A stretch of 17,978 nucleotides of DNA, from NCBI GenBank assembly GCA_031285085.1, contig JAITWW010000122.1, forward strand, positions 1-17,978. The letters run 5' to 3'. Shown here one piece after another: positions 1 to 6,683 of this stretch. Positions within the stretch are counted from its first letter, which is position 1. Each line of letters opens with the position of its first letter. The translations under genes and the position numbers were made by a program. The notes below the pieces were generated by a model that saw only the letters and a list, made by a program, of their open reading frames with translations, was not told the DNA's origin and ran no database searches. Origin of the DNA: Candidatus Methanofilum arcanum. Its GTDB lineage: Archaea > Halobacteriota > Methanomicrobia > Methanomicrobiales > Methanospirillaceae.

Positions 1-225
1 CCGGAATCTGCTCACGCTATTAAGGTGGCCATTGATGAAGCTCTTGAATGCAAAAAAACCGGAGAAAAGAAAGTGATACTTTTCGGTTTGAGCGGCACAG
101 GTTACTTTGATCTCAGCGCGTACACTGCCTATAACAACAAAACTATGACAGACTATATTCCAAGCGAGAAAGATTTGGAACAAGGTTTTGCCTCAATTCC
201 AGACATTCCTCAAAATAGCGGTTAA
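1..225 (+). CDS. trpB2: Tryptophan synthase beta-like protein (TrpB2 type), 3' end only
   Basis: This is the last 74 codons of a gene cut by the window edge; the frame is open from base 1 to a TAA at 223-225. The visible part starts PESAHAIKVAIDEAL and continues through KKVILFGLSGTGYFDLSAY. This matches the C-terminal end of the TrpB2 subgroup of PLP-dependent tryptophan synthase beta chains, where a glycine-rich LSG-x-G segment near the end lies by the cofactor phosphate. The family makes L-tryptophan from indole and serine, with or without a TrpA partner; which applies here cannot be seen. Many TrpB2 proteins have LSGHG where this one has LSGTG. The catalytic lysine lies outside the window. 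The next gene on the same strand, 206 bp away, encodes a TrpP-like importer, which fits tryptophan salvage beside synthesis. Confidence 0.8.
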   Translation, partial: PESAHAIKVAIDEALECKKTGEKKVILFGLSGTGYFDLSAYTAYNNKTMTDYIPSEKDLEQGFASIPDIPQNSG

Positions 226-362
226 AAATCTGCATCTGTCTGTACTAAAGTGCACACAACTCCCTTTTTTGTCAGGTAGCTTCCTGCAATTTTTCCCAGA
301 GGTAGAGATCTCACCAGATTCTATCTCACCACGCAAGGAAACCATTGAGAATGGAGTCAGAG

Positions 363-375
363 TTTAAAATATATA
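363..375 (+). promoter_or_regulatory. TATA box for the ECF importer operon
   Basis: An AT-only stretch (TTTAAAATATATA) fits the archaeal TATA element. Transcription would start roughly 25 bases downstream, near 390-400, leaving a leader of about 30-40 nt before the ATG at 431. The box overlaps the left arm of the inverted repeat at 371-428. Confidence 0.5.
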
Positions 376-428
376 CTATGATGAACAAAAATGTACTCCA
401 TAAATCATATTTCATCATTGGAGTATAT
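371..428 (+). promoter_or_regulatory. Inverted repeat spanning the promoter/leader and the Shine-Dalgarno of the importer gene
   Basis: The left arm 371-385 (ATATACTATGATGAA) pairs with 411-428 as 15 base pairs with a three-base bulge (419-421). A second, competing arm at 391-400 (ATGTACTCCA) pairs with 419-428 as 10 base pairs including one G-T. Both pairings involve the GGAG at 420-423, seven bases before the ATG at 431. Read as DNA, this is a dyad operator overlapping the TATA box. Read as RNA, the 391-400/419-428 hairpin would hide the ribosome binding site. The probable start point near 390-400 makes the DNA-operator reading somewhat easier for the outer pairing. Confidence 0.5.
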
Positions 429-430
429 AC

Positions 431-2485
431 ATGCGTTCACAAGATATTGCAATAGTTGGTATTTTGCTCGCCTGTGCTGCAATCGCACGGCTTGCAGCGA
501 ATGTTTTGCCTACCCCGATCGTATCAAATCTTGCTATTGGCTTTTATTGCCTCGCTATCATTCTTACCGCACCCCGAATTAGTGAGGCACTTGGGATTGG
601 GGTTGTTGCTGGTATCATCTGTGCCATGATCAGCCATTCGATCTATCCTCCAGCAAACCTCATAAGCGAGCCGATAGGTGTTCTTGTTTGTCTGGCAGTG
701 TATGGATTGCTTGTAAAGCGAACGCAGTATGCGCCAGGAGTTACCACTTTTCTTGCAACCTGTGCAAGTGGATTTTCCTTTGTGCTTGTTGCGCTCATCA
801 TGGCAGCTCCCGCGATATCTCTTCGATACAGCGGTATGTTACCATTTTTCCTTGCGATGGCACCTATTGTCCTTGGAACAGCACTCGTAAACTCAATCGT
901 TATTGGCCTCCTTGCACGCCCAGCTGTTCGCGTTATTCAAGGTTTTCAAACAAATGCTTCAGAGCCGATAGATATCATACAAGAAGGCGTGATTATCCCA
1001 GAAGTTGAGGGAAAAAAGGAGAAAAGGAAGAATGAAATCCAGACACATGACACCTCTCCTCCTCTTGTTCTCGAACATGTGCAGTATACCTATCCAGGAA
1101 CTGAGAAACCTGCACTCTCCAACATCTCACTCACTGCAAAAAGAGGTGATTTCATTCTGATTACTGGTCCAACAGCTTCTGGAAAGACAACACTCTGTAA
1201 TACATTTGCAGGTATTATCCATCACGAGTATGGAGGAAAAAAAGAAGGTACTGTGACATTGTTTGGAAGAGATATTATGGAGTACAAGGGAATTGCAGAG
1301 ACTAGTGCTCACGTTTGCATCGTATTTGATGATCCTGACTCTCAACTTATCTTTACCTCTGTTGAAGAGGAGATCAGCTCAAGCCTCTTTGCATCAGGTT
1401 TTCATCCTGATGAGATTGAGTCACGGATTTTCTCTCTTCTCGACTCCCTCTCTCTCTTAGATCTGCGAGATCGGCCAGTCTCTGCACTTTCTGGAGGACA
1501 AAAACAGCGTGTTTCTATCGCCGCCGCACTGGCAATGGATAGACCGATTCTCATTCTCGACGAGCCAACCGGAGAGCTTGATGCAACAGCAACTAACTCT
1601 GTTATTCTCTTACTCAAAAAACTTGCAGATGCTGGATGCACTGTTCTTGTTGCGGATCATACCCCTGAAGCCTATGCCGATGTCGTAACAAAGGTGCTTG
1701 TCATGGAGCATGGCTCTATCGTTCGTGAGGGTGGTGCAGAGCTCGCACATGATCTTGCAACAGTGCCATGTGCATACACAACTTCACCATATACTCCTGC
1801 ACCTCCTTCTGATCAGATTATTAGAGTATCAAATCTTACCCATACATATGGATCAGTTGTTGCATTGAACTCTGTTTCTTTATCTATTGCAGCGGGAGAG
1901 TTCGTTGCCATTCTTGGAGATAATGGCTCAGGAAAGACAACACTCATTAAACATTTGAATGGACTTTTGTACCCAACCTCGGGCTCAGTTTTCGTAGATG
2001 GTATTGATACATCAACATCTACCATTACCGAGCTGGTAAAAAAGTCAGGCCTGCTTTTTCAAAACCCAGATACCATGTTGTTTGCAGAGTCTGTCTATGA
2101 GGAAGTTGCATTTGGTGCCACAAATACTGGTGTGCTCGATGGATCAGAAGATGGGATTCAAAATGTCATATCTGCTCTTGGCCTTTCTGGAAAGGAACAG
2201 GCATATCCACGATCATTAAGCAGGGGTGAGAGGCAACGGCTTGCGATTGCATGTATTCTTGCGATGGAGACACCTATTCTTATTCTTGATGAGCCAACAA
2301 CCGGCCTTGATGAGGCTGAGTCGGAGCTTGTGATGCATCGTCTTTGTGAGTATCAGAAACGTGGCCATACGATTGTGATGATTACTCATAATCAACAGAT
2401 GGCATATCGTCACGCACAACGGGTGATTACCTTGGAGCATGGGGTTATTGTGAATGATGCAGTTGTACAACGGGAGGTGGCATAA
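431..2485 (+). CDS. Fused ECF importer protein: TrpP-like S domain plus two EcfA ATPases
   Basis: This 684-residue chain joins three ECF-transporter parts. Residues 1-170 are hydrophobic with several membrane segments and resemble TrpP, the tryptophan S component: the charged start before helix 1, then APRISEALGIGVVAGI and the ISEPIG stretch. A charged linker (about 175-210) leads to ATPase 1: Walker A GPTASGKTT 246-254, LSGGQ 353-357, ILILDE 373-378, His410. ATPase 2 follows: Walker A GDNGSGKTT 496-504, signature LSRGE 596-600, ILILDE near 616-621, His653. In ATPase 1 the Q-loop reads FDDPD, with Asp in place of Gln; ATPase 2 has FQNPD but an altered signature. A GGAG lies seven bases before the ATG. 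ATP hydrolysis would drive uptake together with EcfT, encoded immediately downstream. Tryptophan as substrate is inferred from TrpP likeness and the trpB2 neighbour. Confidence 0.88.
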   Translation: MRSQDIAIVGILLACAAIARLAANVLPTPIVSNLAIGFYCLAIILTAPRISEALGIGVVAGIICAMISHSIYPPANLISEPIGVLVCLAVYGLLVKRTQYAPGVTTFLATCASGFSFVLVALIMAAPAISLRYSGMLPFFLAMAPIVLGTALVNSIVIGLLARPAVRVIQGFQTNASEPIDIIQEGVIIPEVEGKKEKRKNEIQTHDTSPPLVLEHVQYTYPGTEKPALSNISLTAKRGDFILITGPTASGKTTLCNTFAGIIHHEYGGKKEGTVTLFGRDIMEYKGIAETSAHVCIVFDDPDSQLIFTSVEEEISSSLFASGFHPDEIESRIFSLLDSLSLLDLRDRPVSALSGGQKQRVSIAAALAMDRPILILDEPTGELDATATNSVILLLKKLADAGCTVLVADHTPEAYADVVTKVLVMEHGSIVREGGAELAHDLATVPCAYTTSPYTPAPPSDQIIRVSNLTHTYGSVVALNSVSLSIAAGEFVAILGDNGSGKTTLIKHLNGLLYPTSGSVFVDGIDTSTSTITELVKKSGLLFQNPDTMLFAESVYEEVAFGATNTGVLDGSEDGIQNVISALGLSGKEQAYPRSLSRGERQRLAIACILAMETPILILDEPTTGLDEAESELVMHRLCEYQKRGHTIVMITHNQQMAYRHAQRVITLEHGVIVNDAVVQREVA

Positions 2486-3238
2486 ATGAACGAGGTGCTC
2501 ACATATATAAAAGGAGATAGTTTTTTACATCGATTAAATCCCTTGACAAAGATAGCGATTGCGATTCTTATCATTGTCATGAGTGTCATCTCACTCCATC
2601 TTGGGATGTTGCTTCTTATTCTTGCAATTGTTGCCTTGATTGCTGGAGTATCACGAATCGGATCAACGCTTGCTCAGCAGATCCCACTCTTTGCAATGCT
2701 CACTGTGTTTATCACGATCTTGACGGTGCTGACAGTAACGAGTGGTGATGTCCTATATAATGGTCTCATCCGCATCACAACAGGAGGTATCACCTCTGGG
2801 CTGATTCTTGCCTCTCGGTTTATTATTATGATATCGGTTGTGCATGTGGTTGTTGTCTCAACAGCACCCGGTGATCTAGTTCGAGCGCTTCGTGCGATGC
2901 ATATGCCTGTTGATTATTCGCTGATGATGCTCATTGCACTTCGCTTCATTCCTGGCCTACAGATAGAAGGAAAACGTATTCAAGAGGCGCAGCTCTCCCG
3001 TGGATATAATCCTGGAACAGGATTTATGGGAAAGGTTCGAAGTGTCGCACCGATGCTTGTACCTCTTGTTGCCAACTCTCTTGCTCGTACCCGTGTGATT
3101 GGGTATACCCTTGAGATGAGAGGGTACCGGAATAAACACAATGCTGTGATCCACCTTCCGTTTGGACTTATTGATGGCATTGCATTGTTCTGTACCTTTG
3201 CTTTGTTGATATTGTTTCTCATGGTGACATTCTCTTGA
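2486..3238 (+). CDS. ecfT: ECF transporter transmembrane component EcfT
   Basis: A 250-residue membrane protein with an N-terminal DSFLHRLNPLTKIA motif typical of EcfT (the 'HRLDPRTKL' region), several hydrophobic segments, and two conserved coupling motifs: SRG at 171-173 (EAQLSRGYNPG) and MRG at 211-213 (YTLEMRGYRN). In the family these Ala-Arg-Gly-like motifs lie in coupling helices that dock into the two ATPase domains. Its ATG directly follows the TAA of the fused S-A-A gene, and a strong Shine-Dalgarno (GGGAGGTGG, 2472-2480) sits inside that gene, so the two are translationally linked and complete one transporter. No further S component is seen nearby, so this EcfT is probably dedicated to one substrate rather than shared. 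Confidence 0.92.
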   Translation: MNEVLTYIKGDSFLHRLNPLTKIAIAILIIVMSVISLHLGMLLLILAIVALIAGVSRIGSTLAQQIPLFAMLTVFITILTVLTVTSGDVLYNGLIRITTGGITSGLILASRFIIMISVVHVVVVSTAPGDLVRALRAMHMPVDYSLMMLIALRFIPGLQIEGKRIQEAQLSRGYNPGTGFMGKVRSVAPMLVPLVANSLARTRVIGYTLEMRGYRNKHNAVIHLPFGLIDGIALFCTFALLILFLMVTFS

Positions 3239-3427
3239 ACATTTCGAGAGTATGAGAAAAATGAGAAAAAGAATGCTTCAACTGGTTTAGAGGTTTATCT
3301 CCATTTCACATTTTATATCATCACCTTTTGAATCTCATGTGATGAATATTATGTGATGACTATGATGAAAACCAAATATTATGAAAATTATGATATTTCA
3401 AAACAAATTATAAAATAGAAGATATAC
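3239..3427. other. AT-rich intergenic region with GTGATGA repeats and a palindrome
   Basis: No gene is visible. ATGTGATGA occurs twice (3337-3345 and 3351-3359), with a related ATGATGA at 3362-3368. TCATCAC at 3318-3324 is the exact inverse of GTGATGA at 3339-3345. A near-palindrome at 3374-3398 has nine-base arms AAATATTAT/ATGATATTT with one mismatch. The region lies after ecfT and after the 3' end of the minus-strand tRNA, so transcription from both sides ends here. Confidence 0.5.
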
Positions 3428-3498
3428 GGATCCAGTGGGAATCGAACCCACGTCACCGGGTCCGAAGCCCGGTAGGATATCCGCTACCCTATGGACCC
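3428..3498 (-). tRNA. tRNA-Arg (anticodon UCG)
   Basis: On the minus strand this 71-nt sequence folds as a cloverleaf. The acceptor arm is GGGTCCA with TGGATCC (one G-T pair). The D arm has AGCGGAT in its loop. The anticodon stem is CCGGG/CCCGG around loop CTTCGGA, giving anticodon TCG, which reads CGA arginine codons. The T arm is GTGGG-TTCGATT-CCCAC. No CCA is encoded and no intron is present. Confidence 0.95.
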
Positions 3499-3553
3499 TG
3501 CCCTATAATGTTGTACAAGAACTCATTAATACTTTTCTTTTCAATAGGTGAGA

Positions 3554-3997
3554 ATGATACTTTCTGCTTACGAGATCACAAAACGGCTTGAAGCATCTGA
3601 ATCATCGGATCGGATCATTATCTCTCCGTACAAGTCTGAAAGTCAGCAACCAGCATCTTATGACCTGACATGTGCGACAGATACCATACTCCCATCAGGG
3701 AAGGTCACCCTTGTTCCAAGCACAGAATGGATTGAGCTTCCATCTGATCTTGCAGCAACTCTTATGTGTCGTTCTACCCTTGGGCGTCAAGGTGTTCTTA
3801 TCGGAGCAGGCTTTGTTGATCCTGGATTTCGAGGAAATTTGACGCTCTGCCTCGTGAACTGTGGAGAAAAAGACATCTCACTTGAAGCAGGTATGCGTAT
3901 TGTTCAGATCATTTTTCATGAAGTACGTAATAATACTACATTGTATAATGGCACATATCAGGACAGTCATGGTGTCGTGCAGGCCGTGAAGAAATGA
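3554..3997 (+). CDS. dCTP deaminase / dUTPase family protein
   Basis: A 147-residue protein of the trimeric dUTPase/dCTP deaminase superfamily, which controls dUTP and supplies dUMP for thymidylate synthesis. It starts MILSAYEI, like the MILSDxxI start of dCTP deaminases. I therefore use the ATG at 3554 rather than the GTG at 3548; an AGGTGA (3546-3551) ends two bases before it. Visible motifs are the QPASYDL strand, CRSTLGR, GAGFVDPGFRGNLTL with the conserved Asp, MRIVQIIF, and a tail YQDSHGVVQ like the KYQGQxGVV end of Dcd. The Glu that serves deamination in known dCTP deaminases (the E of 'TLE') is Cys here (LTLCLVN), and the loop before VDPG is short as in dUTPases. dUTPase activity is therefore the safer guess. 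It overlaps the next gene by ATGA. Confidence 0.8.
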   Translation: MILSAYEITKRLEASESSDRIIISPYKSESQQPASYDLTCATDTILPSGKVTLVPSTEWIELPSDLAATLMCRSTLGRQGVLIGAGFVDPGFRGNLTLCLVNCGEKDISLEAGMRIVQIIFHEVRNNTTLYNGTYQDSHGVVQAVKK

Positions 3998-4941
3998 TTC
4001 AGACAGAACAAAAATATATTGAGATTCTCTTCATTCTGAAAGAATACAATGAACCACTTGGAGCAAAGCGCCTCTCTGAGATGCTTGCCGAACGTGGATA
4101 TATCATGACAGATCGTGCCGTACAATATTATTTGCGGTACCTTGACAACCAGGGTTTTACAGAAAAGGTTGGAAATTATGGACGAATCTTAACTGAAACT
4201 GGGCTTCAGGAGACAGAACGTGCCTTAGTAGATTCTCGGGTGGGGTACATCATCTCTCACCTTGAGCATCTTGCCTATAAAAGCACATTTGATCCTGTAA
4301 GTGGTACAGGAGACGTTGCATACAATCTCACTATCTTTCCAGAAGAAAGCGTTGATCTCATCGATGAAGCATTTTCACATGTAAAAGAAACTGATATATC
4401 TTTTTTTCACGGATTTCGTCTTATTGATCATCATCCTGCTATCTCAAAAGGAGAGCTTGGCGCGATTACGATCTGTAGTATCACCATGGATGGAGTACTA
4501 CAACAACACAGTATTCCAACAACCATGGCATATGGTGGCAGGCTTGAGGTACATGCTGGCACACCAGTAGCATTTGCAGATCTCATTGAGTATAAAGGAT
4601 GTACCATCGATCCATTAGCTCTTTTTCTTGCTGCTGGCCTGACATCGATTGGATCCTATATTGAAAGTGGCACAGGAACAGTGCTTGCAAATATCAGACG
4701 AGTGCCACAAGCAGCAGAACAGGAACTGCATGACATCTGTATCTTAATGCATCAATGTGGTTTTTCTCTTCCAATTTACTCTGGAAAAGAAGATGCATTC
4801 AGATATAGAGCAGATCCTCATCGTATTTCTTTAATACAGTACTCTGGAATGAATTATGCAGGTTATGCAAAAGAAAAACAGCTTCCAGTAAAAACAGAGA
4901 TTGGAGCCGGTACAATCCCTTTTTCGAAAATATCTGATTAA
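3994..4941 (+). CDS. nrpR: NrpR-type nitrogen regulator, single effector domain (NrpRI-like)
   Basis: A 315-residue transcription regulator. Residues 1-75 form a winged helix (YIEILFILKEYNEPLGAKRL, then DRAVQYYLRYLDNQGF and the wing GNYGRILTETG). From about residue 85 to the end is one NrpR (DUF128) domain (FDPVSGTGDVAYNL, FRLIDHHPAI, FADLIEYKG, LTSIGSYIESGTGTVLANIR). NrpR represses nif, glnA and amt genes in methanogens, and 2-oxoglutarate releases it. M. maripaludis NrpR has two effector domains on one chain; Methanosarcina splits them between NrpRI (helix-turn-helix plus one domain) and NrpRII. This protein has the NrpRI layout, so a separate NrpRII may exist elsewhere. It overlaps the dCTP deaminase/dUTPase gene by four bases (ATGA), so the two are translationally coupled. 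Confidence 0.88.
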   Translation: MIQTEQKYIEILFILKEYNEPLGAKRLSEMLAERGYIMTDRAVQYYLRYLDNQGFTEKVGNYGRILTETGLQETERALVDSRVGYIISHLEHLAYKSTFDPVSGTGDVAYNLTIFPEESVDLIDEAFSHVKETDISFFHGFRLIDHHPAISKGELGAITICSITMDGVLQQHSIPTTMAYGGRLEVHAGTPVAFADLIEYKGCTIDPLALFLAAGLTSIGSYIESGTGTVLANIRRVPQAAEQELHDICILMHQCGFSLPIYSGKEDAFRYRADPHRISLIQYSGMNYAGYAKEKQLPVKTEIGAGTIPFSKISD

Positions 4942-4980
4942 AAAGAGTAAAATAGAATAATGAACTAAAATTTCACTTCT

Positions 4981-6381
4981 TTATTCTTTGTCCTTATCTG
5001 GTGATTCGTCTACGCTTTTCTCAGATAGTCCATCTGCCTCTTTCTGAGGTGATTCGTCTGAACTTTTCTCAGATGGTCCATCTGATTCTTTCTGAGGTGG
5101 TCCATCTGATTCTTTCTGAGGTGGTCCATCTGATTCTTTCTGAGGTGGTTCGTCTGAGTTTTTCTCAGGTGGCCCATCTGCCTCTTTCTGAGGTGATTCG
5201 TCTGAGGGTAGTGCTGCCACGCGCTCTCGTAGTTTAGTAACAGCAGGTGGAACAGCAATACCTGCAAGAAGCACTAAAACACCACAATTTTTCTTATCTT
5301 TGGAGGTTGGTGCGTCACCTGAACGAAGCTCATATCCCTGAATACTTTCGCCGATCCACTTACGAATTGCCATATATCCTTTCATTGAAAGTTCGTCTAC
5401 TGGACCAGTAACAAGAACAAGTGCTTTCTTTGCCGATGAAAGTTCGCATTCAACGGTTATATCACGATGTACGGCTTGTTCTGCAAGGGAAACCATTCTG
5501 GACGCTTGTTCATGTTTCAAAACGAGTGACTGCTCCTTCTGCCTGAATTTATCAAATGATAACTTATCCAGTGATAGCTTCTCAAATGGCTTTTTTTCAA
5601 GACCTTTGAATGATTTTCCTGATGTCGGACCTGTTTCTGCATACCCAAGAGCAATATAATGCATTCCTGTAATTGTTTGTAATACTTCTTGTGTGTCAAG
5701 CACCATTTCAGGAGGGGTACTCGTAATATCCCCAGCCTGAGCCAGAATCATGATACGTTTTGCAATGGCATGATTCACAAAATCATATGGATCGAGATCA
5801 GGTGTCTCAACAGCGCCACCATGGAGAATGTGATCTGTAATTCTGGATTGACGTAGGGGTACAAGACCAGGCTCTGCAATGCGAGCTTTATTGAGCCAAA
5901 ACTGATTATCCAGAAGAATAATTCCCTGCAGAAGTTTTTCAAGCATATTCAGTTGGGAGACAGCACTGCGGAGTTGCTCAGGTGTTGCCGCATTTTCAGG
6001 AAGAATCACCAGTCCAAAAACAGGTTCAATAAAAGACTGTTTAATAACAGCCATCATGGCAGGAATAAGGTGAACAAGAGAGCCACCAAGGCCACATACG
6101 ATGAGGATCATATCACACGAACGCGTATTTGATGCACGCAACTTTGCACTGACTTCTTCTATGGTAAGATCAGTAGTTAAAGAGGTTGGATCCTCAAGGT
6201 TATCCTTTGGAAAGTAAAACTTTCCAGAGTTTTCAACATTTTGGAGTTTTTCGAGAATATCTGGATCGTTATCTACAACGATCGCATTTACATGTATCTG
6301 ATGCTGATGCTTATCGATGCCCACCATCTGATCTGCAATACGACTTCCTCCAGTTCCGAGTCCAATAACTAATATCTTCAT
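4981..6381 (-). CDS. Divergent FtsZ/tubulin-superfamily protein with octapeptide-repeat tail
   Basis: 466 residues. The N-terminus MKILVIGLGTGGSRIADQM matches the first nucleotide-binding loop of FtsZ/CetZ proteins. VNAIVVDNDPDILEKLQNV (about 31-49) fits the next strand and loop. VCGLGGSLVHLIP (95-107) stands where the tubulin signature GGGTG[TS]G is expected but is degenerate. PYDFVNHAIAKRIMILAQAG (198-217) and the following MHYIALGYAETG fit the helix-7/T7 region. Residues 300-390 resemble the FtsZ C-terminal domain (ITVECELSSAKKALVLVTG; CGVLVLLAG). A lysine-rich insert (257-283) separates the two. The last 73 residues are eight-residue repeats. The general fold assignment is firm; polymerisation, GTP binding and role (cell shape, division or a methanogen-specific scaffold) are unknown. 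It converges on nrpR. A possible TATA element lies near 6420-6430, with no clear Shine-Dalgarno. Confidence 0.75.
   Translation of the reverse strand: MKILVIGLGTGGSRIADQMVGIDKHQHQIHVNAIVVDNDPDILEKLQNVENSGKFYFPKDNLEDPTSLTTDLTIEEVSAKLRASNTRSCDMILIVCGLGGSLVHLIPAMMAVIKQSFIEPVFGLVILPENAATPEQLRSAVSQLNMLEKLLQGIILLDNQFWLNKARIAEPGLVPLRQSRITDHILHGGAVETPDLDPYDFVNHAIAKRIMILAQAGDITSTPPEMVLDTQEVLQTITGMHYIALGYAETGPTSGKSFKGLEKKPFEKLSLDKLSFDKFRQKEQSLVLKHEQASRMVSLAEQAVHRDITVECELSSAKKALVLVTGPVDELSMKGYMAIRKWIGESIQGYELRSGDAPTSKDKKNCGVLVLLAGIAVPPAVTKLRERVAALPSDESPQKEADGPPEKNSDEPPQKESDGPPQKESDGPPQKESDGPSEKSSDESPQKEADGLSEKSVDESPDKDKE
4984..5202 (-). repeat. 24-bp tandem repeat encoding an acidic/lysine/proline octapeptide
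   Basis: Nine consecutive in-frame units code for D-[EG]-[PS]-P-Q-K-E-[SA] variants (DESPQKEA, DGPPEKNS, DEPPQKES, DGPPQKES twice, DGPSEKSS, DESPQKEA, DGLSEKSV, ending DESPDKDKE). Neighbouring copies around 5075-5145 are nearly identical at DNA level, so copy number could change by slippage without breaking the frame. Because the unit is a multiple of three, other frames also stay open here; those are not genes. Confidence 0.92.
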
Positions 6382-6683
6382 TTTTCTTTGGCCGCCATTA
6401 TGCTGTCATTCTGTCTTGTTCTATATTTGTATCATCTTATGAGGTAAACCTTATGAAACTCTTTTGTTCAATTGTTCCATTAGTTCAATTATTCAATTCA
6501 GGCAACAGTTCTCTTCATCGTTATCATATGTGCGACATATTCTGGCCGTGACGCTATATCTGATGAAAAAGTGGAGATTTGCATTTTGTTTGAAGTACTG
6601 CAAAAATAGAGATGATGAAATCTCTCCTCTCAAAAGGAGCACACTGACGAAGAACGCCTTTGGAATCAACACTCTTGAGAAAC
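6382..6683. other. 302-bp intergenic region
   Basis: The region separates two minus-strand genes. Its left part holds the probable promoter of the tubulin-like gene (ACAAATATAG on the minus strand, near 6420-6430). Its right part holds the terminator of the thioredoxin-like gene at 6600-6625. I see no convincing gene; a plus-strand frame starting at 6464 runs on into the antisense of the thioredoxin-like gene and has no recognisable motif. Confidence 0.5.
6600..6625 (-). terminator. Hairpin plus T-run after the thioredoxin-like gene
   Basis: On the minus strand AGAGAT-TTCATC-ATCTCT forms a perfect 6-bp hairpin followed at once by ATTTTTG. It lies 58 bases past the stop codon at 6684, the usual shape of an intrinsic terminator. 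Confidence 0.6.

Noticed and set aside
226..430. Tryptophan attenuator with leader peptide
   Set aside because: No short Trp-rich reading frame is present, and TGTACA boxes expected for TrpY are missing; only the inverted repeats are supported.
3337..3368. Candidate C/D box guide RNA
   Set aside because: Several C-box-like TGATGA motifs are present, but no D or D' box (CTGA) at proper spacing on either strand.
5001..5267. Open frames on both strands over the tubulin tail
   Set aside because: They arise because the 24-bp repeat is a multiple of three, so several frames lack stops; their products are simple repeats without a start signal.
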